Source: Hyphomonas johnsonii MHS-2
Lineage (GTDB): Bacteria; Pseudomonadota; Alphaproteobacteria; Caulobacterales; Hyphomonadaceae
Length of the DNA: 64,000 nucleotides
Reading direction: 5' to 3'
Assembly: GCF_000685275.1 (NCBI RefSeq)
Contig: NZ_ARYK01000004.1
Location: forward strand, 62,001 to 126,000
The position numbers and the translations under genes were made by a program. The notes beneath the pieces are model-generated. The model saw only the letters and a list, made by a program, of their open reading frames with translations. It was not told the origin of the DNA and searched no databases. Below, in pieces: positions 36,873-45,866 of the stretch (its first letter is position 1; every line of letters begins with the position of its first letter).

Positions 36873-37463
36873 ATGCGCAGGATCACCCCCGCCTCCGAGG
36901 AGGCCTTGGCATCGGTTGCGCCGATATTGTCGATGGCGGAAGCCGCCATGGGTTTTGTTCCGAACTCGATGAAAGTGATGGCCCGCCAGCCTGCCATGCT
37001 GCAGGGCTTTGCGGCGCTTGCCGGTGCCATCATGGGGCCGGGCAGTGCCATTCCGCGCGACCTGGTCCAGATGATCGCCAATGTGACGAGCCAGGCGTCC
37101 GGGTGCCGCTATTGCCAGGCCCATACGGCACATGGCGCCGAGCGCCAGATGGTGCCTGCAGACAAGATCGCGGCGCTCTGGGACTATGAAACCAGCGCCC
37201 TGTTCACGCCTGCCGAACGGGCGGCGCTATCCCTCGCACAGGCCGCCGGAAGTGTGCCGAACGAAACCACGGATGCGCATTTCGAGGCTTTGAAGCAGCA
37301 TTTCAATGAAGACGAAATTGTCGGCATCGTCGGTGTGATCGCGCTGTTCGGTTTCCTCAACCGCTGGAACGACACCTTGGCCACCACGCTCGAAGACGGC
37401 CCGCTGGACTTTGCGCTGTCGCATCTCACTGCGAAGGGATGGGAGATTGGCAATCATGGCTGA
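36873..37463 (+). CDS. carboxymuconolactone decarboxylase (AhpD-like) family protein
   Basis: A 196-residue helical protein with the AhpD-type CxxC-His motif CRYCQAHTAHGAE. Family members are peroxide- or lactone-related enzymes, and many with CxxC reduce peroxides. The start ATG 36873 follows CGGGAGACG. The stop overlaps the next gene by eight bases. Confidence 0.88.
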   Translation: MRRITPASEEALASVAPILSMAEAAMGFVPNSMKVMARQPAMLQGFAALAGAIMGPGSAIPRDLVQMIANVTSQASGCRYCQAHTAHGAERQMVPADKIAALWDYETSALFTPAERAALSLAQAAGSVPNETTDAHFEALKQHFNEDEIVGIVGVIALFGFLNRWNDTLATTLEDGPLDFALSHLTAKGWEIGNHG

Positions 37464-38418
37464 GCGCTGGGAATTCACGCATGGCCTGAAGGATATCGGC
37501 AACCGCCTCTATGCCTGGCTGCAGCCGGACGGCGGCTGGGGCTGGTCGAATGCCGGCCTGATCACCGACGGCGACGAGTCGCTGCTTGTCGACACCCTGT
37601 TCGACATGAACCTGACTGCCGACATGCTGGCTGCCATGCAGGACGCCACCGGCCTGAAACCCCGCGACATCGCCACCATCGTCAACACGCATGCCAATGG
37701 CGACCATTGTCACGGCAATGGCTGCTGCCCGCAGGCCGAGATCATCGCGTCCGAGACGAGCTATCGGGAAATGGCCGAAGTGCCGCCCGCCATGCTGGCC
37801 CAGCTGAAGAAGGCCGGCGCCCAGCTCGGACCTGCCGGGGCCTATTTCGCCGACATTTTCGCGCCCTTCGATTTCGACGCCGTCGACGAACGCCTGCCGA
37901 CGCGCACCTTTTCCGGCCAGCTCGACATTCGGGTCGGCGACAAGGCGGTGGAGCTGATCGAAGTCGGCCCGGCCCATACCGGCGGCGACGTCATCGTGCA
38001 TGTGCCGGGCGACCGCGCCGTGTTCACAGGCGACATTCTCTTCATCGACGGCACGCCGCTGATGTGGGCCGGCCCCGTCGCCAACTGGATCCACGCCTGT
38101 GACCGGATTTGCGAGATGGATGTCGACGTCATCGTGCCGGGACATGGTCCGATCACGGACAAGGCAGGCGTGCAGCGCGTCGCCGCCTATCTCAAATTCG
38201 TTGATGCCGAAGCCCGCAAGCGCTTCGATGCCGGTCTCAGCGTCCGCGATGCCGTGCACGATATTGCCCTCGGCGACTATGCTGCCTGGGGCGACGCCGA
38301 ACGCATCGCCGTCAATGTCGACAGTCTCTACCGGGAGTATCGCGCCGACGGCATGGTCACTCCCGTCATGGAGTTGTTCGCCCTGATGGCCGACACACGC
38401 GAGGCGATGCGGAAGTAG
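37456..38418 (+). CDS. MBL-fold metallo-hydrolase
   Basis: A 320-residue metallo-beta-lactamase-fold hydrolase. The metal motif is HANGDHCHGN (HxxxDH in place of HxHxDH), with further ligands in GPAHTGGDV, FTGDILF and IVPGHGPI. The start at ATG 37456 lies inside the previous gene's end, so the AhpD-like and MBL genes are coupled. The TAG stop at 38416 is directly followed, in frame, by coding-like sequence from a VOC protein. The substrate is unknown. Confidence 0.92.
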   Translation: MAERWEFTHGLKDIGNRLYAWLQPDGGWGWSNAGLITDGDESLLVDTLFDMNLTADMLAAMQDATGLKPRDIATIVNTHANGDHCHGNGCCPQAEIIASETSYREMAEVPPAMLAQLKKAGAQLGPAGAYFADIFAPFDFDAVDERLPTRTFSGQLDIRVGDKAVELIEVGPAHTGGDVIVHVPGDRAVFTGDILFIDGTPLMWAGPVANWIHACDRICEMDVDVIVPGHGPITDKAGVQRVAAYLKFVDAEARKRFDAGLSVRDAVHDIALGDYAAWGDAERIAVNVDSLYREYRADGMVTPVMELFALMADTREAMRK

Positions 38419-38607
38419 GGTGATGACGGCCCTGGCACGGAACTGCCCGGCATCTCGATCGGCGTGGACGATCTGGACGCCACCGTGGCGGCCGTTCGGG
38501 CGACGGGTGCAAAAGTGGTGTACAGGCCTGTCAGGGAAGCCTGGGAACTTCGCCGCTTCGACTTCCGCGACCCCGCCGGCAACCGTGTGAATGGCGTCGA
38601 CAACTGA
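38419..38607 (+). pseudogene. glyoxalase/VOC superfamily C-terminal remnant
   Basis: The 63 codons after the MBL stop read in the same frame as GISIGVDDLDATVAAV, TGAKVVYRP and RRFDFRDPAGNRV, the second half of a VOC (glyoxalase/bleomycin-resistance) domain, ending at TGA 38605-38607. There is no start codon or ribosome site and the N-terminal half is absent, so this is most likely a decayed fragment of a downstream gene whose 5' part was lost. Confidence 0.7.
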
Positions 38608-38658
38608 GAGCCCATGCCGCGCAGGATATCGCGCTGGGCGACTGAAAGCACAGCGTCT

Positions 38659-38889
38659 CTAGCCGCGGCAATCGTCTCCCAGCTGAATGGATGGGCATGC
38701 CACGTCGCCAAATGAACAGTAGACGCAACAGTCCCCGGGTTTTGGCTTGAGTAGGGCGCCGCACCCTTTGCAGTCATAGAAATACTGGCAGGCGTTCGTT
38801 GGCATGGCCTCCTTCGAACGATGCCCGCACTCAGGGCAGGTGAGTGTGGAGGCGGCAACAAACGAACCGTCTATCTCGGATTCAGCCAA
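38659..38889 (-). CDS. GDCCVFCSYG-type zinc-ribbon protein next to MerT
   Basis: A 76-residue cysteine-rich protein with LTCPECGHR, YDCKGCGALL and GDCCVYCSFGDVACPSIQL. These are the two metal-binding knuckles of the small GDCCVFCSYG family that is commonly found beside merT/merR. It begins inside merT and overlaps it by 19 bases. Metal ligand binding is likely, but its exact job in mercury handling is unknown. Confidence 0.85.
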   Translation of the reverse strand: MAESEIDGSFVAASTLTCPECGHRSKEAMPTNACQYFYDCKGCGALLKPKPGDCCVYCSFGDVACPSIQLGDDCRG

Positions 38890-39236
38890 CGTAACATCTC
38901 CCCTTCATAGAGCGGCAGCATATGTGCTGCAGTGACCAAGACGATGCCGATGCCGAGCCAAACCAGTGTGCGTGGCTGCGGACGACCGCGTCGAAACGTG
39001 ATGATTGTGGCGGCGACCAACAGTGCGACGGCGCCCCACTGAAACCAGCTCTGGTAGCGCGCCAGTACCGCCAGCCTGGATACGAGGGCCGTGCTCACGC
39101 CAATGTTCACGAGAACAATGGGCAGGACACAGCAGGATGCGCCGATCAATGACAGCAGGCTCGCGAAGACGCCGCCGCGTGCCAGCCATCTGGTCTTCGG
39201 ATTCGGTGGTCCGGCTGGTTTGGTTTCGCTGGTCAT
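38871..39236 (-). CDS. MerT-like mercuric ion transporter
   Basis: A 121-residue inner-membrane protein with three to four helices. The paired cysteines of the first helix are in SLIGASCCVLPIVL, the position used by MerT to take Hg(II) from MerP. The second cysteine pair of classical MerT is not seen. It overlaps the zinc-ribbon gene and is divergent from a MerR-type regulator. No merA or merP is present, so it may move another soft metal. Confidence 0.8.
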   Translation of the reverse strand: MTSETKPAGPPNPKTRWLARGGVFASLLSLIGASCCVLPIVLVNIGVSTALVSRLAVLARYQSWFQWGAVALLVAATIITFRRGRPQPRTLVWLGIGIVLVTAAHMLPLYEGEMLRWLNPR

Positions 39237-39250
39237 GAAAACATGCTAAA

Positions 39251-39269
39251 ACCTGTAGTCACTATAGGT
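39251..39269. promoter_or_regulatory. MerR-type operator dyad ACCTGTAGT-C-ACTATAGGT
   Basis: ACCTGTAGT and ACTATAGGT form a 19-base dyad around a central C, with one mismatch in nine arm positions. It lies 15 bases downstream of the MerT-like start (minus) and six bases before the regulator ATG, between the two divergent genes. Its ACCT-TAGT arms resemble the boxes of the PbrR/CadR branch. Confidence 0.7.
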
Positions 39270-39275
39270 GCAAGC

Positions 39276-39683
39276 ATGACAGACATCACAATCGGGCGAT
39301 TGAGTTCGGCGACCGGCGTCAAGGTCGAAACGATACGGTACTACGAGAAAATCGGGCTGATGCCGGACCCGCCTCGCACGGAGGGCGGACAGCGTGTCTA
39401 CAGCCCGGACCATCAGGATAGGTTGGCGTTTATCAAACGCAGTCGTGATCTCGGATTTCCGATTACGGCCGTGCGTTCCTTGCTTGGCCTGAACGATGAA
39501 CCGCCCTCGTGTGGAGAGGTTCAGGCGATCACCATGTCGCACCTGGAAACGATCAAGACGAAAATCGCGGACCTGAAGCGCCTGCAAAAGACGTTGAATG
39601 CGATCGTTTTGGACTGCGAAGACGGTGAATCGCCGGATTGTCCAATCATTCACGCGCTGTCGGCGACCGCATCAAGCAAATGA
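39276..39683 (+). CDS. MerR family metal-responsive regulator
   Basis: A 135-residue protein with a winged-helix N-terminus (TIGRLSSATGVKVETIRYYE) and a dimerisation helix. Three cysteines lie at about residues 79 (PPSCGEVQ), 114 (LDCEDG) and 122 (PDCPII), the spacing of the Hg/Pb/Cd-binding cysteines of MerR. It should bind the dyad at 39251-39269 and twist the promoter of the MerT-like unit. Start chosen at ATG 39276, where the family begins. Confidence 0.9.
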   Translation: MTDITIGRLSSATGVKVETIRYYEKIGLMPDPPRTEGGQRVYSPDHQDRLAFIKRSRDLGFPITAVRSLLGLNDEPPSCGEVQAITMSHLETIKTKIADLKRLQKTLNAIVLDCEDGESPDCPIIHALSATASSK

Positions 39684-39744
39684 CCCCCGCACGCCACGTC
39701 GGCTTGCATGCGATCATGCGCTTCGACTGTCTCCTGCGGTGCCG

Positions 39745-41421
39745 TCACTGCCGTGAGGCGGCACTCGCATCCCGCAATCCCTTGAATTCGGACGTCGCCT
39801 TCAATTCCGGCCATGCTGTCGAATTGCCGAGCTGCCGGGTCATGTCCAGGAACAGTTCGACATCCTGCGCGGCGCCGCGCAGGTCCCAATCGGCATCCCA
39901 GACGTCGTTCTGGTTGTGATAGCGGTTGTCGATATAGTCCTTGACCCAGGCGTCTCCTGCCTCGCGGCCGCCGTCCACCAGGTCAGAGCCACCGGCAATC
40001 CCCATGATCAGGAGAACCGGAACCCCGCGCCGGGCGAGCGAGAAATGGTCGGCGCGAAAGAACAGGCCGTTTTCCGGCAGGCCTTCCGGCGAGATGACCC
40101 GGCCCTGCGCGCCAGCGGTTTCCGCCAGCATCTCTTCCAGTTCGCTTTGCCCCTCTCCGACCTGGATCACGTCACGGGCGAGGCCGGCTGTCTGCAGGAT
40201 GTCCAGCGTCAGGTTGGCGACGGTTGTTTCCAGCGGATAGATCGGGTCCTGCGCATAGGCCTCAGAGCCCAGCAAGCCGCTCTCCTCTGCCGTCCAGGCG
40301 GCAAAGACGACCGTGCGGTCCAGGCCAGGCCCGGCTTTCAGGTTGCGGGCGATTTCCATGATCCCGGCCAGCCCCAGTGCGTCATCATTGGCGCCCGGCC
40401 GGATGGTCCGGCCCGTGGCATCGGGCTCGCCGACGCCATAGGCATCCCAGTGGCCTGACAGCATGATGGTCTCATCGGGGCGTGCCTTGCCGGTGATCTT
40501 GCCGAGGACATTCTGGCTTTCGACGGTCTCGACCGACAGCGCCAGGTCCGCGTTGAAGCGGAGGTCGCCCAAGGTGAAGGCCGTGAAATCGCGTTGCCGC
40601 GCCGCCGTCCGCAGGGCGTCGAGATCATAGCCGGCCTGTTCGACCCATTGCCTGGCCATGTCTTCGTGCAACCAGCCCTGCAGGTCGACCGATGCTTTCG
40701 CGGAGCCCTTTCCGGCGACGGCATAGTTTTCACCCGGCGCCGAGGCGGCGACATTCCAGCCATAGCCGGCCGCCTTCGTTTCATGGATGACAAGCGCGGC
40801 AACGGCGCCGCGGCGGGCCGCTTCCTCGAACTTGTACGCCCAGCGACCGTAATACGTCATCCGCCGGCCACCGAACACGCCGCTGACAGGGTGATCCTCC
40901 GCGACACCGAAGTCCGGGTCGTTGACCAGGAACAGGGCGACCTTGCCCGTCAGGTCCACATCGCCGAAATCATCCCATTGCCGTTCCGGTGCGCTGACGC
41001 CGAAGCCAACGAACACGACCGGGGCGTCGTCCACCGTGATGACAGCGCGCGGGTTTGCGGAACTGATGTCGATATCGCGGCCCTGTTCCATCTCGATCGT
41101 GGTGCCGGCCTGGCTGACGTTCAGTGTGCGCGCTTCGGTGATGACCGAATGGTTGAGCGTCACCGGATCCGTCCACGCGCCATCGCGCCCGCCGGGTTCG
41201 AGGCCGAGGTCCGTGAAACGCTTGATCAGGTAATCGACTGTTTTGGTTTCCCCCTCGGTTCCGGGCGCGCGGCCCAGGAAGGCATCGGAGGCCAGCGTCC
41301 TGGCGGTTTCGGACATGTTCGCGGTGTCGATGGGCGACACATCGCCTGCGATGTCCGGGGTGTGCGCGCAGGCCAGCAGGACCATGCCCGCACTCACCGA
41401 TGCCAGTATTGCCTTGATCAT
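39745..41421 (-). CDS. M28 family zinc metallopeptidase, lipoprotein
   Basis: A 558-residue protein. The signal and lipobox (MVLLAC near residue 18) tether it to a membrane. A PA-like insert lies in the first half (VALFLVNDPDFG), and the M28 catalytic part follows with LSGHWDAYG, GANDDALG, FAAWTAEESGLLGSEAY (catalytic Glu pair) and DHFSLARRGVPVL with metal-binding His. It probably trims peptides in the periplasm or at the outer membrane. Start at ATG 41421 behind AGGGAC; the longer frame to 41595 lacks a signal. Confidence 0.9.
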   Translation of the reverse strand: MIKAILASVSAGMVLLACAHTPDIAGDVSPIDTANMSETARTLASDAFLGRAPGTEGETKTVDYLIKRFTDLGLEPGGRDGAWTDPVTLNHSVITEARTLNVSQAGTTIEMEQGRDIDISSANPRAVITVDDAPVVFVGFGVSAPERQWDDFGDVDLTGKVALFLVNDPDFGVAEDHPVSGVFGGRRMTYYGRWAYKFEEAARRGAVAALVIHETKAAGYGWNVAASAPGENYAVAGKGSAKASVDLQGWLHEDMARQWVEQAGYDLDALRTAARQRDFTAFTLGDLRFNADLALSVETVESQNVLGKITGKARPDETIMLSGHWDAYGVGEPDATGRTIRPGANDDALGLAGIMEIARNLKAGPGLDRTVVFAAWTAEESGLLGSEAYAQDPIYPLETTVANLTLDILQTAGLARDVIQVGEGQSELEEMLAETAGAQGRVISPEGLPENGLFFRADHFSLARRGVPVLLIMGIAGGSDLVDGGREAGDAWVKDYIDNRYHNQNDVWDADWDLRGAAQDVELFLDMTRQLGNSTAWPELKATSEFKGLRDASAASRQ

Positions 41422-41497
41422 GTATATGTCCCTTGTTCTGCATGCCGTCGTCATCACCGAAAGCGGACGTGTTGGCCGACGGGCCGCGGGGGCCGTC

Positions 41498-42070
41498 CTA
41501 CCTATTCGCGCCGGGCACCCATTTGATGTCATCAATTCCGTTATTGTTGGCCACCCGCCCGGCGACGAACAGCCAGTCCGACAGGCGGTTGGCATAGGCC
41601 AGCGCCTCGGGGCTCAGCGTCTCGTCGGGCGCGGCGAACAGTTCGGCGATCTGCCGTTCAGCCCGCCGGCACAGGGTGCGGGCGACATGCAGCTGCGCCG
41701 CCAGCGGGCTGCCGCCCGGCAGGATGAAACTGTCCAGCGGTGCGATATTCGCGTTCATCGTGTCGATCTCGGTCTCGAGGCGTTTCACCTGTGACTCGAC
41801 AATGCGGAGCGGTGTCCATTCCAGCTTCTTGCCCCGGTCGGGCGTCGCCAGGTCTGCGCCAAGGTCGAACAGGTCGTTCTGCACCCGGCGCAGCGCCGCC
41901 AGCATGTCGCCCCCGGCATGCAGTGCCGCGACGCCGAGCGCCGCATTCACTTCGTCCACCGTGCCATAGGCGGCGACACGCGGATGCCACTTGTCCACCG
42001 GCTCGCCGGTTGACAGGCGGGTCTTGCCGGTGTCGCCGGCCTTTGTGTAAATCTTGTCGATCTTGACCAT
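41498..42070 (-). CDS. PduO-type cob(I)alamin adenosyltransferase
   Basis: A 190-residue enzyme that makes adenosylcobalamin from cob(I)alamin and ATP. IYTKAGDTGKTRL at the start, YGTVDEVNAALG, FDLGADLATPD and a C-terminal block with RTLCRRAERQ and NRLSDWLFVAGR are family marks. It is adjacent to a twin-helix small protein on the same strand, the pairing common in alphaproteobacteria. Adenosylcobalamin would serve methylmalonyl-CoA mutase or ribonucleotide reductase. Confidence 0.95.
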   Translation of the reverse strand: MVKIDKIYTKAGDTGKTRLSTGEPVDKWHPRVAAYGTVDEVNAALGVAALHAGGDMLAALRRVQNDLFDLGADLATPDRGKKLEWTPLRIVESQVKRLETEIDTMNANIAPLDSFILPGGSPLAAQLHVARTLCRRAERQIAELFAAPDETLSPEALAYANRLSDWLFVAGRVANNNGIDDIKWVPGANR

Positions 42071-42079
42071 GAAGGCCCC

Positions 42080-42292
42080 CTAGAAGCCGATCTTGATGGC
42101 GCCGGCCAGGATGCCGATCACGACCAGGATCAGGATGGCGATGGCCTGCACGAAAATGCGCAGGCGCATAAGCTGGTTCGACCGGCTGGCCTGCTTGGCA
42201 TCCGTCCGCGCAAGATTGGCGACGCCAAGTCCCAGCACCACGAGAAGCGCGGCCAGGGCGAGATAGAATGCGATGGAGAGGAAGCCTTGCAT
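42080..42292 (-). CDS. twin-helix small membrane protein (HIG1-like)
   Basis: A 70-residue protein with two transmembrane helices (AFYLALAALLVVLGLGVANL and FVQAIAILILVVIGILAG) joined by a charged loop with QASRSNQLMRLRI, the twin-helix HIG1-domain small-protein pattern. Members in mitochondria stabilise respiratory complexes; in bacteria the role is unproved. It starts upstream of pduO with nine bases between. Confidence 0.8.
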   Translation of the reverse strand: MQGFLSIAFYLALAALLVVLGLGVANLARTDAKQASRSNQLMRLRIFVQAIAILILVVIGILAGAIKIGF

Positions 42293-42376
42293 GGAATGTC
42301 TGCCTTTCCGGCTGGTTTGGCCCCCTTATGGGCCTAGCACGCTGGCGACGCCATGCGCAAAGGGTCGCGCCACCCG

Positions 42377-42685
42377 CTAGTGTCCGGCCTCGACACGCGC
42401 GGCGAGCGCCTCGATCCGGTCGGCTGCCTCGGAAATCACTGACGCGACCTTGCGTTCCAGTTCAGCCGTCCCCGGCACGGCGCGCCGCGACGCATCCAGC
42501 TCGTCGAGCAGGGCCAGTGCCGCGATCAGCAACAGGCGTTCCTCGCCAATATCGCCAACCGCCCCGGCAATCTGGTTGACCCGTGAATTCAGCTGTTCTG
42601 CCAGCAACTGGATACGGGTTTCCTGCCCTGGCGCGCAGGCGATGGAATAGGCGCGGCCGCGCAGGGTGATATCCGCTTTTGCCAT
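42377..42685 (-). CDS. zapA: cell division protein ZapA
   Basis: A 102-residue FtsZ-associated protein. It has the beta-hairpin start (ADITLRGRAYSIAC) and a coiled-coil tail (LLIAALALLDELD) that give tetramers bundling FtsZ filaments. It follows directly on the zauP-like gene. Confidence 0.92.
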   Translation of the reverse strand: MAKADITLRGRAYSIACAPGQETRIQLLAEQLNSRVNQIAGAVGDIGEERLLLIAALALLDELDASRRAVPGTAELERKVASVISEAADRIEALAARVEAGH

Positions 42686-43009
42686 CTATTCCGGCTCGTC
42701 CTGCAAATCCGCTTCCACCACAGGGGCGGGTGCCGCCGCCGTTTCGTCCTGCCCCAGCGCCGCGCGCACCTCGTCAATCGCCGCGCCAAGGGCCGCGCTG
42801 GCTTCGTCTGCCAGGGCCTGCAATTCCTCCTCGCGGGCGAGTGAAGCATCGAGTTCTTCGGCCATCCGGGCACGGTCCTCGACCAGGGCGGCCATCTCGG
42901 CGCGCGTCACCGCCGGGTCGCCTGTCCGCGACATCAGCGAGTCCAGCGCCCCTTCAAGGCGCTTCAGGGCGGCATCAAGCCGGGCAGCAGATGGATCAAG
43001 TTCAGTCAT
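42686..43009 (-). CDS. coiled-coil protein upstream of zapA (DUF4164, ZauP-like)
   Basis: A 107-residue helical protein, rich in Ala, Glu and Leu with heptad-like spacing (ARMAEELDASLAREEELQAL). Immediate position before zapA and the coiled coil fit Caulobacter ZauP, a ZapA partner at the division site. The stop is directly against the zapA ATG, so the two are coupled. The ZauP identity is by context and composition. Confidence 0.7.
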   Translation of the reverse strand: MTELDPSAARLDAALKRLEGALDSLMSRTGDPAVTRAEMAALVEDRARMAEELDASLAREEELQALADEASAALGAAIDEVRAALGQDETAAAPAPVVEADLQDEPE

Positions 43010-43109
43010 TTCCCCAATGAACTAACGGCATTGGTTCGATCCGCCAAGCGGCTTGACGTCGCTTCGGGAGTCTGGCCTACGACGATTGAAGATTTTTGGA
43101 GATAGCAGA

Positions 43110-45080
43110 ATGGCTGTGACGAACCGGGATATGGCGAATGCCGTGCGTGCCCTGTCGATGGATGCGGTTGAGGCGGCCAAGTCCGGCCATGTCGGCCTGC
43201 CGCTTGGAATGGCGGATGCCGCGACAGTTCTCTTCCGTAAATTCCTGAAATACGACCCGGCAAATCCGGCCTGGCCAGACCGTGACCGTTTCGTCCTGTC
43301 GGCCGGCCACGGTTCGATGCTGATCTATTCGCTGCTCCACCTGACCGGTTACAAGTCCGTCAGCCGCGACGATATCCGCAATTTCCGCCAGCTGGGTGCC
43401 AACACGCCCGGCCACCCGGAGAATTTCGTCACCGCCGGTGTCGAGACCACGACCGGCCCGCTCGGCCAGGGCATTGCCACCGCTGTCGGCATGGCAATCG
43501 CCGAACGCCACCTGAATGCCCGCTTCGGTGACGACCTCGTCAACCACAAGACCTATGTCATCGCCGGCGACGGCTGTCTCATGGAGGGCATCAGCCAGGA
43601 GGCCATCACGCTTGCCGGCCACCTCAAGCTCAACCGCCTGATCGTCCTCTTCGATGACAACCAGGTCACCATCGACGGCAATATCGGCCTGTCCGACAAT
43701 ACTGCCCAATGCGCCCGTTTCGAAGCCTCCGGCTGGGCCACCCGCAAGGTCGACGGCCATGACGAGAAAGACATCGCGTCTGCGCTCAAATGGGCCCAGA
43801 ACCAGAAGAAGCCCACCTTCCTCGCCGTGAAGACGATCATCGGTTATGGCGCGCCAAAGCTCGCCGGCACCGGCAAGGCGCATGGCGGCCCCTATGGCCC
43901 CGAGGAAATCGCCGGCATCCGCGAGAATATCGGCTGGCCGCACGAGCCCTTCGAAGTGCCCGCCGCCATCGAGGACGCCTGGGCCAAGGCCGGCACGCGC
44001 GGCAAGCCCGACCATGATGCCTGGAAGAAGCGCCTGGCCGCCTCCCCGCAAAAGGGCGAGTTCAATGCGGCGATCGCCGGCAGCCTGCCGAAAAACCTCG
44101 GCAAGGCGATCATCAAGCACAAGCAGGCCGTCGCCGCTGGCGGCGAGACCAAGGCAACCCGTCAGTGGAGCGGCGCCGCGCTGGAAGTGATCACCGGCCT
44201 CGTCCCGGAAATGGTCGGCGGCTCGGCAGACCTCACGGGTTCGAACAATACCCAGACCTCGCACACAACGGCCCTCACCCCCACCAGCTGGGGCGGACGC
44301 TACATCCATTACGGCGTGCGCGAACATGCGATGGCGGCCGCCATGAACGGCATGGCCCTGCACGGCGGGATCATTCCCTATTCGGGCACCTTCCTTGTGT
44401 TCGCAGACTACAGCCGCGCCGCGATCCGCATCGGCGCCCTGATGGGCACGCGCGTCATCCATGTGATGACCCATGATTCCATCGGCCTCGGCGAAGATGG
44501 CCCCACCCACCAGCCGGTCGAACAGGTCGCCAGCCTGCGGGCCATGCCGAACATGCATGTCTTCCGCCCGGCCGACGGTGTCGAAACGGCCGAATGCTGG
44601 GAACTCGCGCTCGAGAATGAAGACGGCCCCGCCGTCATGGCGCTCACCCGCCAGGGCGTGAAACCGGCCCGCACCACGCATACGGACGAAAACCTCTGCG
44701 CCAAGGGTGGCTATGTCCTGTCAGACTGCAAGGGCAAGGCCCAGGCGGTCATCATCGCCACCGGGTCTGAAGTCGAGGTCGCCCTCGCCGCGCAGGACCA
44801 GCTGGCAAAGGACGGCGTGAAAACCCGCGTCGTCTCGATGCCCTGCATGGAACTGTTCGAGGCGCAGGACGCGAAATACCAGCAGGCCACCCTCGGCGGC
44901 GACGTGCCGCGCGTGGCGGTCGAGGCTGGCGTCCGCTTCGGCTGGGACCGCTGGATCGGCCATGATGGCGGCTTTGTCGGCATGACCGGCTTCGGTGCCA
45001 GCGCCCCGGCCAAGGAGCTTTTCAAGCATTTCGGCATCACGGCAGACGCTGTCGCCGCCGCCGTCAAGGCACGGGTCTAG
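43110..45080 (+). CDS. tkt: transketolase
   Basis: A 656-residue thiamine-diphosphate enzyme of the pentose phosphate pathway. SGHVGLPLGMAD near the N-terminus, the ThDP motif GDGCLMEGISQEA ending in FDDN, GYGAPKLAGTGKAHG, and the second-half YGVREHAMAAAM and THDSIGLGEDGPTHQPVEQ are signatures. ATG 43110 has GGAGATAG upstream. It is divergent from zauP-zapA; Caulobacterales have the same neighbours. Confidence 0.97.
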   Translation: MAVTNRDMANAVRALSMDAVEAAKSGHVGLPLGMADAATVLFRKFLKYDPANPAWPDRDRFVLSAGHGSMLIYSLLHLTGYKSVSRDDIRNFRQLGANTPGHPENFVTAGVETTTGPLGQGIATAVGMAIAERHLNARFGDDLVNHKTYVIAGDGCLMEGISQEAITLAGHLKLNRLIVLFDDNQVTIDGNIGLSDNTAQCARFEASGWATRKVDGHDEKDIASALKWAQNQKKPTFLAVKTIIGYGAPKLAGTGKAHGGPYGPEEIAGIRENIGWPHEPFEVPAAIEDAWAKAGTRGKPDHDAWKKRLAASPQKGEFNAAIAGSLPKNLGKAIIKHKQAVAAGGETKATRQWSGAALEVITGLVPEMVGGSADLTGSNNTQTSHTTALTPTSWGGRYIHYGVREHAMAAAMNGMALHGGIIPYSGTFLVFADYSRAAIRIGALMGTRVIHVMTHDSIGLGEDGPTHQPVEQVASLRAMPNMHVFRPADGVETAECWELALENEDGPAVMALTRQGVKPARTTHTDENLCAKGGYVLSDCKGKAQAVIIATGSEVEVALAAQDQLAKDGVKTRVVSMPCMELFEAQDAKYQQATLGGDVPRVAVEAGVRFGWDRWIGHDGGFVGMTGFGASAPAKELFKHFGITADAVAAAVKARV

Positions 45081-45089
45081 GCCCGCCCT

Positions 45090-45866
45090 TCACACCGGCC
45101 GCCGTAACCGGTCCACGGCAATCGCTGTGCCGGGCCGTCTGTGTCCGGCCAGCAGGCGCTCGGTCAGCCGCTGGTAATGCAGGATGAAATCGGCGACCCA
45201 GTCGCGCCTCGCCGCGTCCAGCGTGCCGGGCGCGAGGCCCCGTGTGGTTTCTTCCTGTTCCATCCGCCAGTCATGCACCGTCGCAAAGCCGGGTGCGTCG
45301 AGATAGATGAACGCATCCGCCATGTCCCAGAGGCGCGCATAGGGCCCGGCCAGCTCAGCCTCCTGATAAGCCCGCCATGTGCCGTCCGGATCTTCCGCCT
45401 CCACCGCGTTGAGCGGCGGCGCTCCAGCCGCTGCCGGGTCTGCCGCCACGCCCAATAGCCAGCCCTCCACGAAGATCACGCGCGGCGCGCCCCGCACCAC
45501 GGTCCAGTCCGCCGGCGCCCGCCTGTCATCGGCGCGCTTGTCAAAGGCGGGTATGCGCGTGCTGTCACCCGGCCCGGCCGCCATCAGGCGCGCCAGCGTG
45601 TCCGTCAGCAGGGTCATGTCATGCGTGCCCGGCGGCCCGCGCGTGGCGAACAGGGGATGCACGTCGCGGGCAAGCGCCTCCCGCTCAGTGCGTGTGAGGT
45701 AAAAGTCATCCAGCGCCAGGGCGACGGATCCCGGGATGGCGGCCGTCAGCGTGGTCATCGCGGTCGATTTGCCGACACCCTGCGGCCCGGCAATGAAGAT
45801 GAGCCGCGCGCCTGCGTCGACCGCCTCGGTGGCAACCGCCAGCAACCGGTCCGCCAGCGCCGTCAC
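45090..45866 (-). CDS. D-glycerate 3-kinase-like P-loop kinase
   Basis: About 258 residues. Walker A is GPQGVGKST; further marks are LDDFYLTRTER, DVHPLFATRGPPGTHD and VIFVEGWLLG, as in the plant-type glycerate kinase/uridine kinase-like family that phosphorylates D-glycerate to 3-phosphoglycerate. The likely start is GTG 45866, which overlaps the preceding MFS stop (GTGA); an ATG at 45923 in the same frame is an alternative. It ends ten bases from tkt on the other strand. Confidence 0.85.
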   Translation of the reverse strand: MTALADRLLAVATEAVDAGARLIFIAGPQGVGKSTAMTTLTAAIPGSVALALDDFYLTRTEREALARDVHPLFATRGPPGTHDMTLLTDTLARLMAAGPGDSTRIPAFDKRADDRRAPADWTVVRGAPRVIFVEGWLLGVAADPAAAGAPPLNAVEAEDPDGTWRAYQEAELAGPYARLWDMADAFIYLDAPGFATVHDWRMEQEETTRGLAPGTLDAARRDWVADFILHYQRLTERLLAGHRRPGTAIAVDRLRRPV

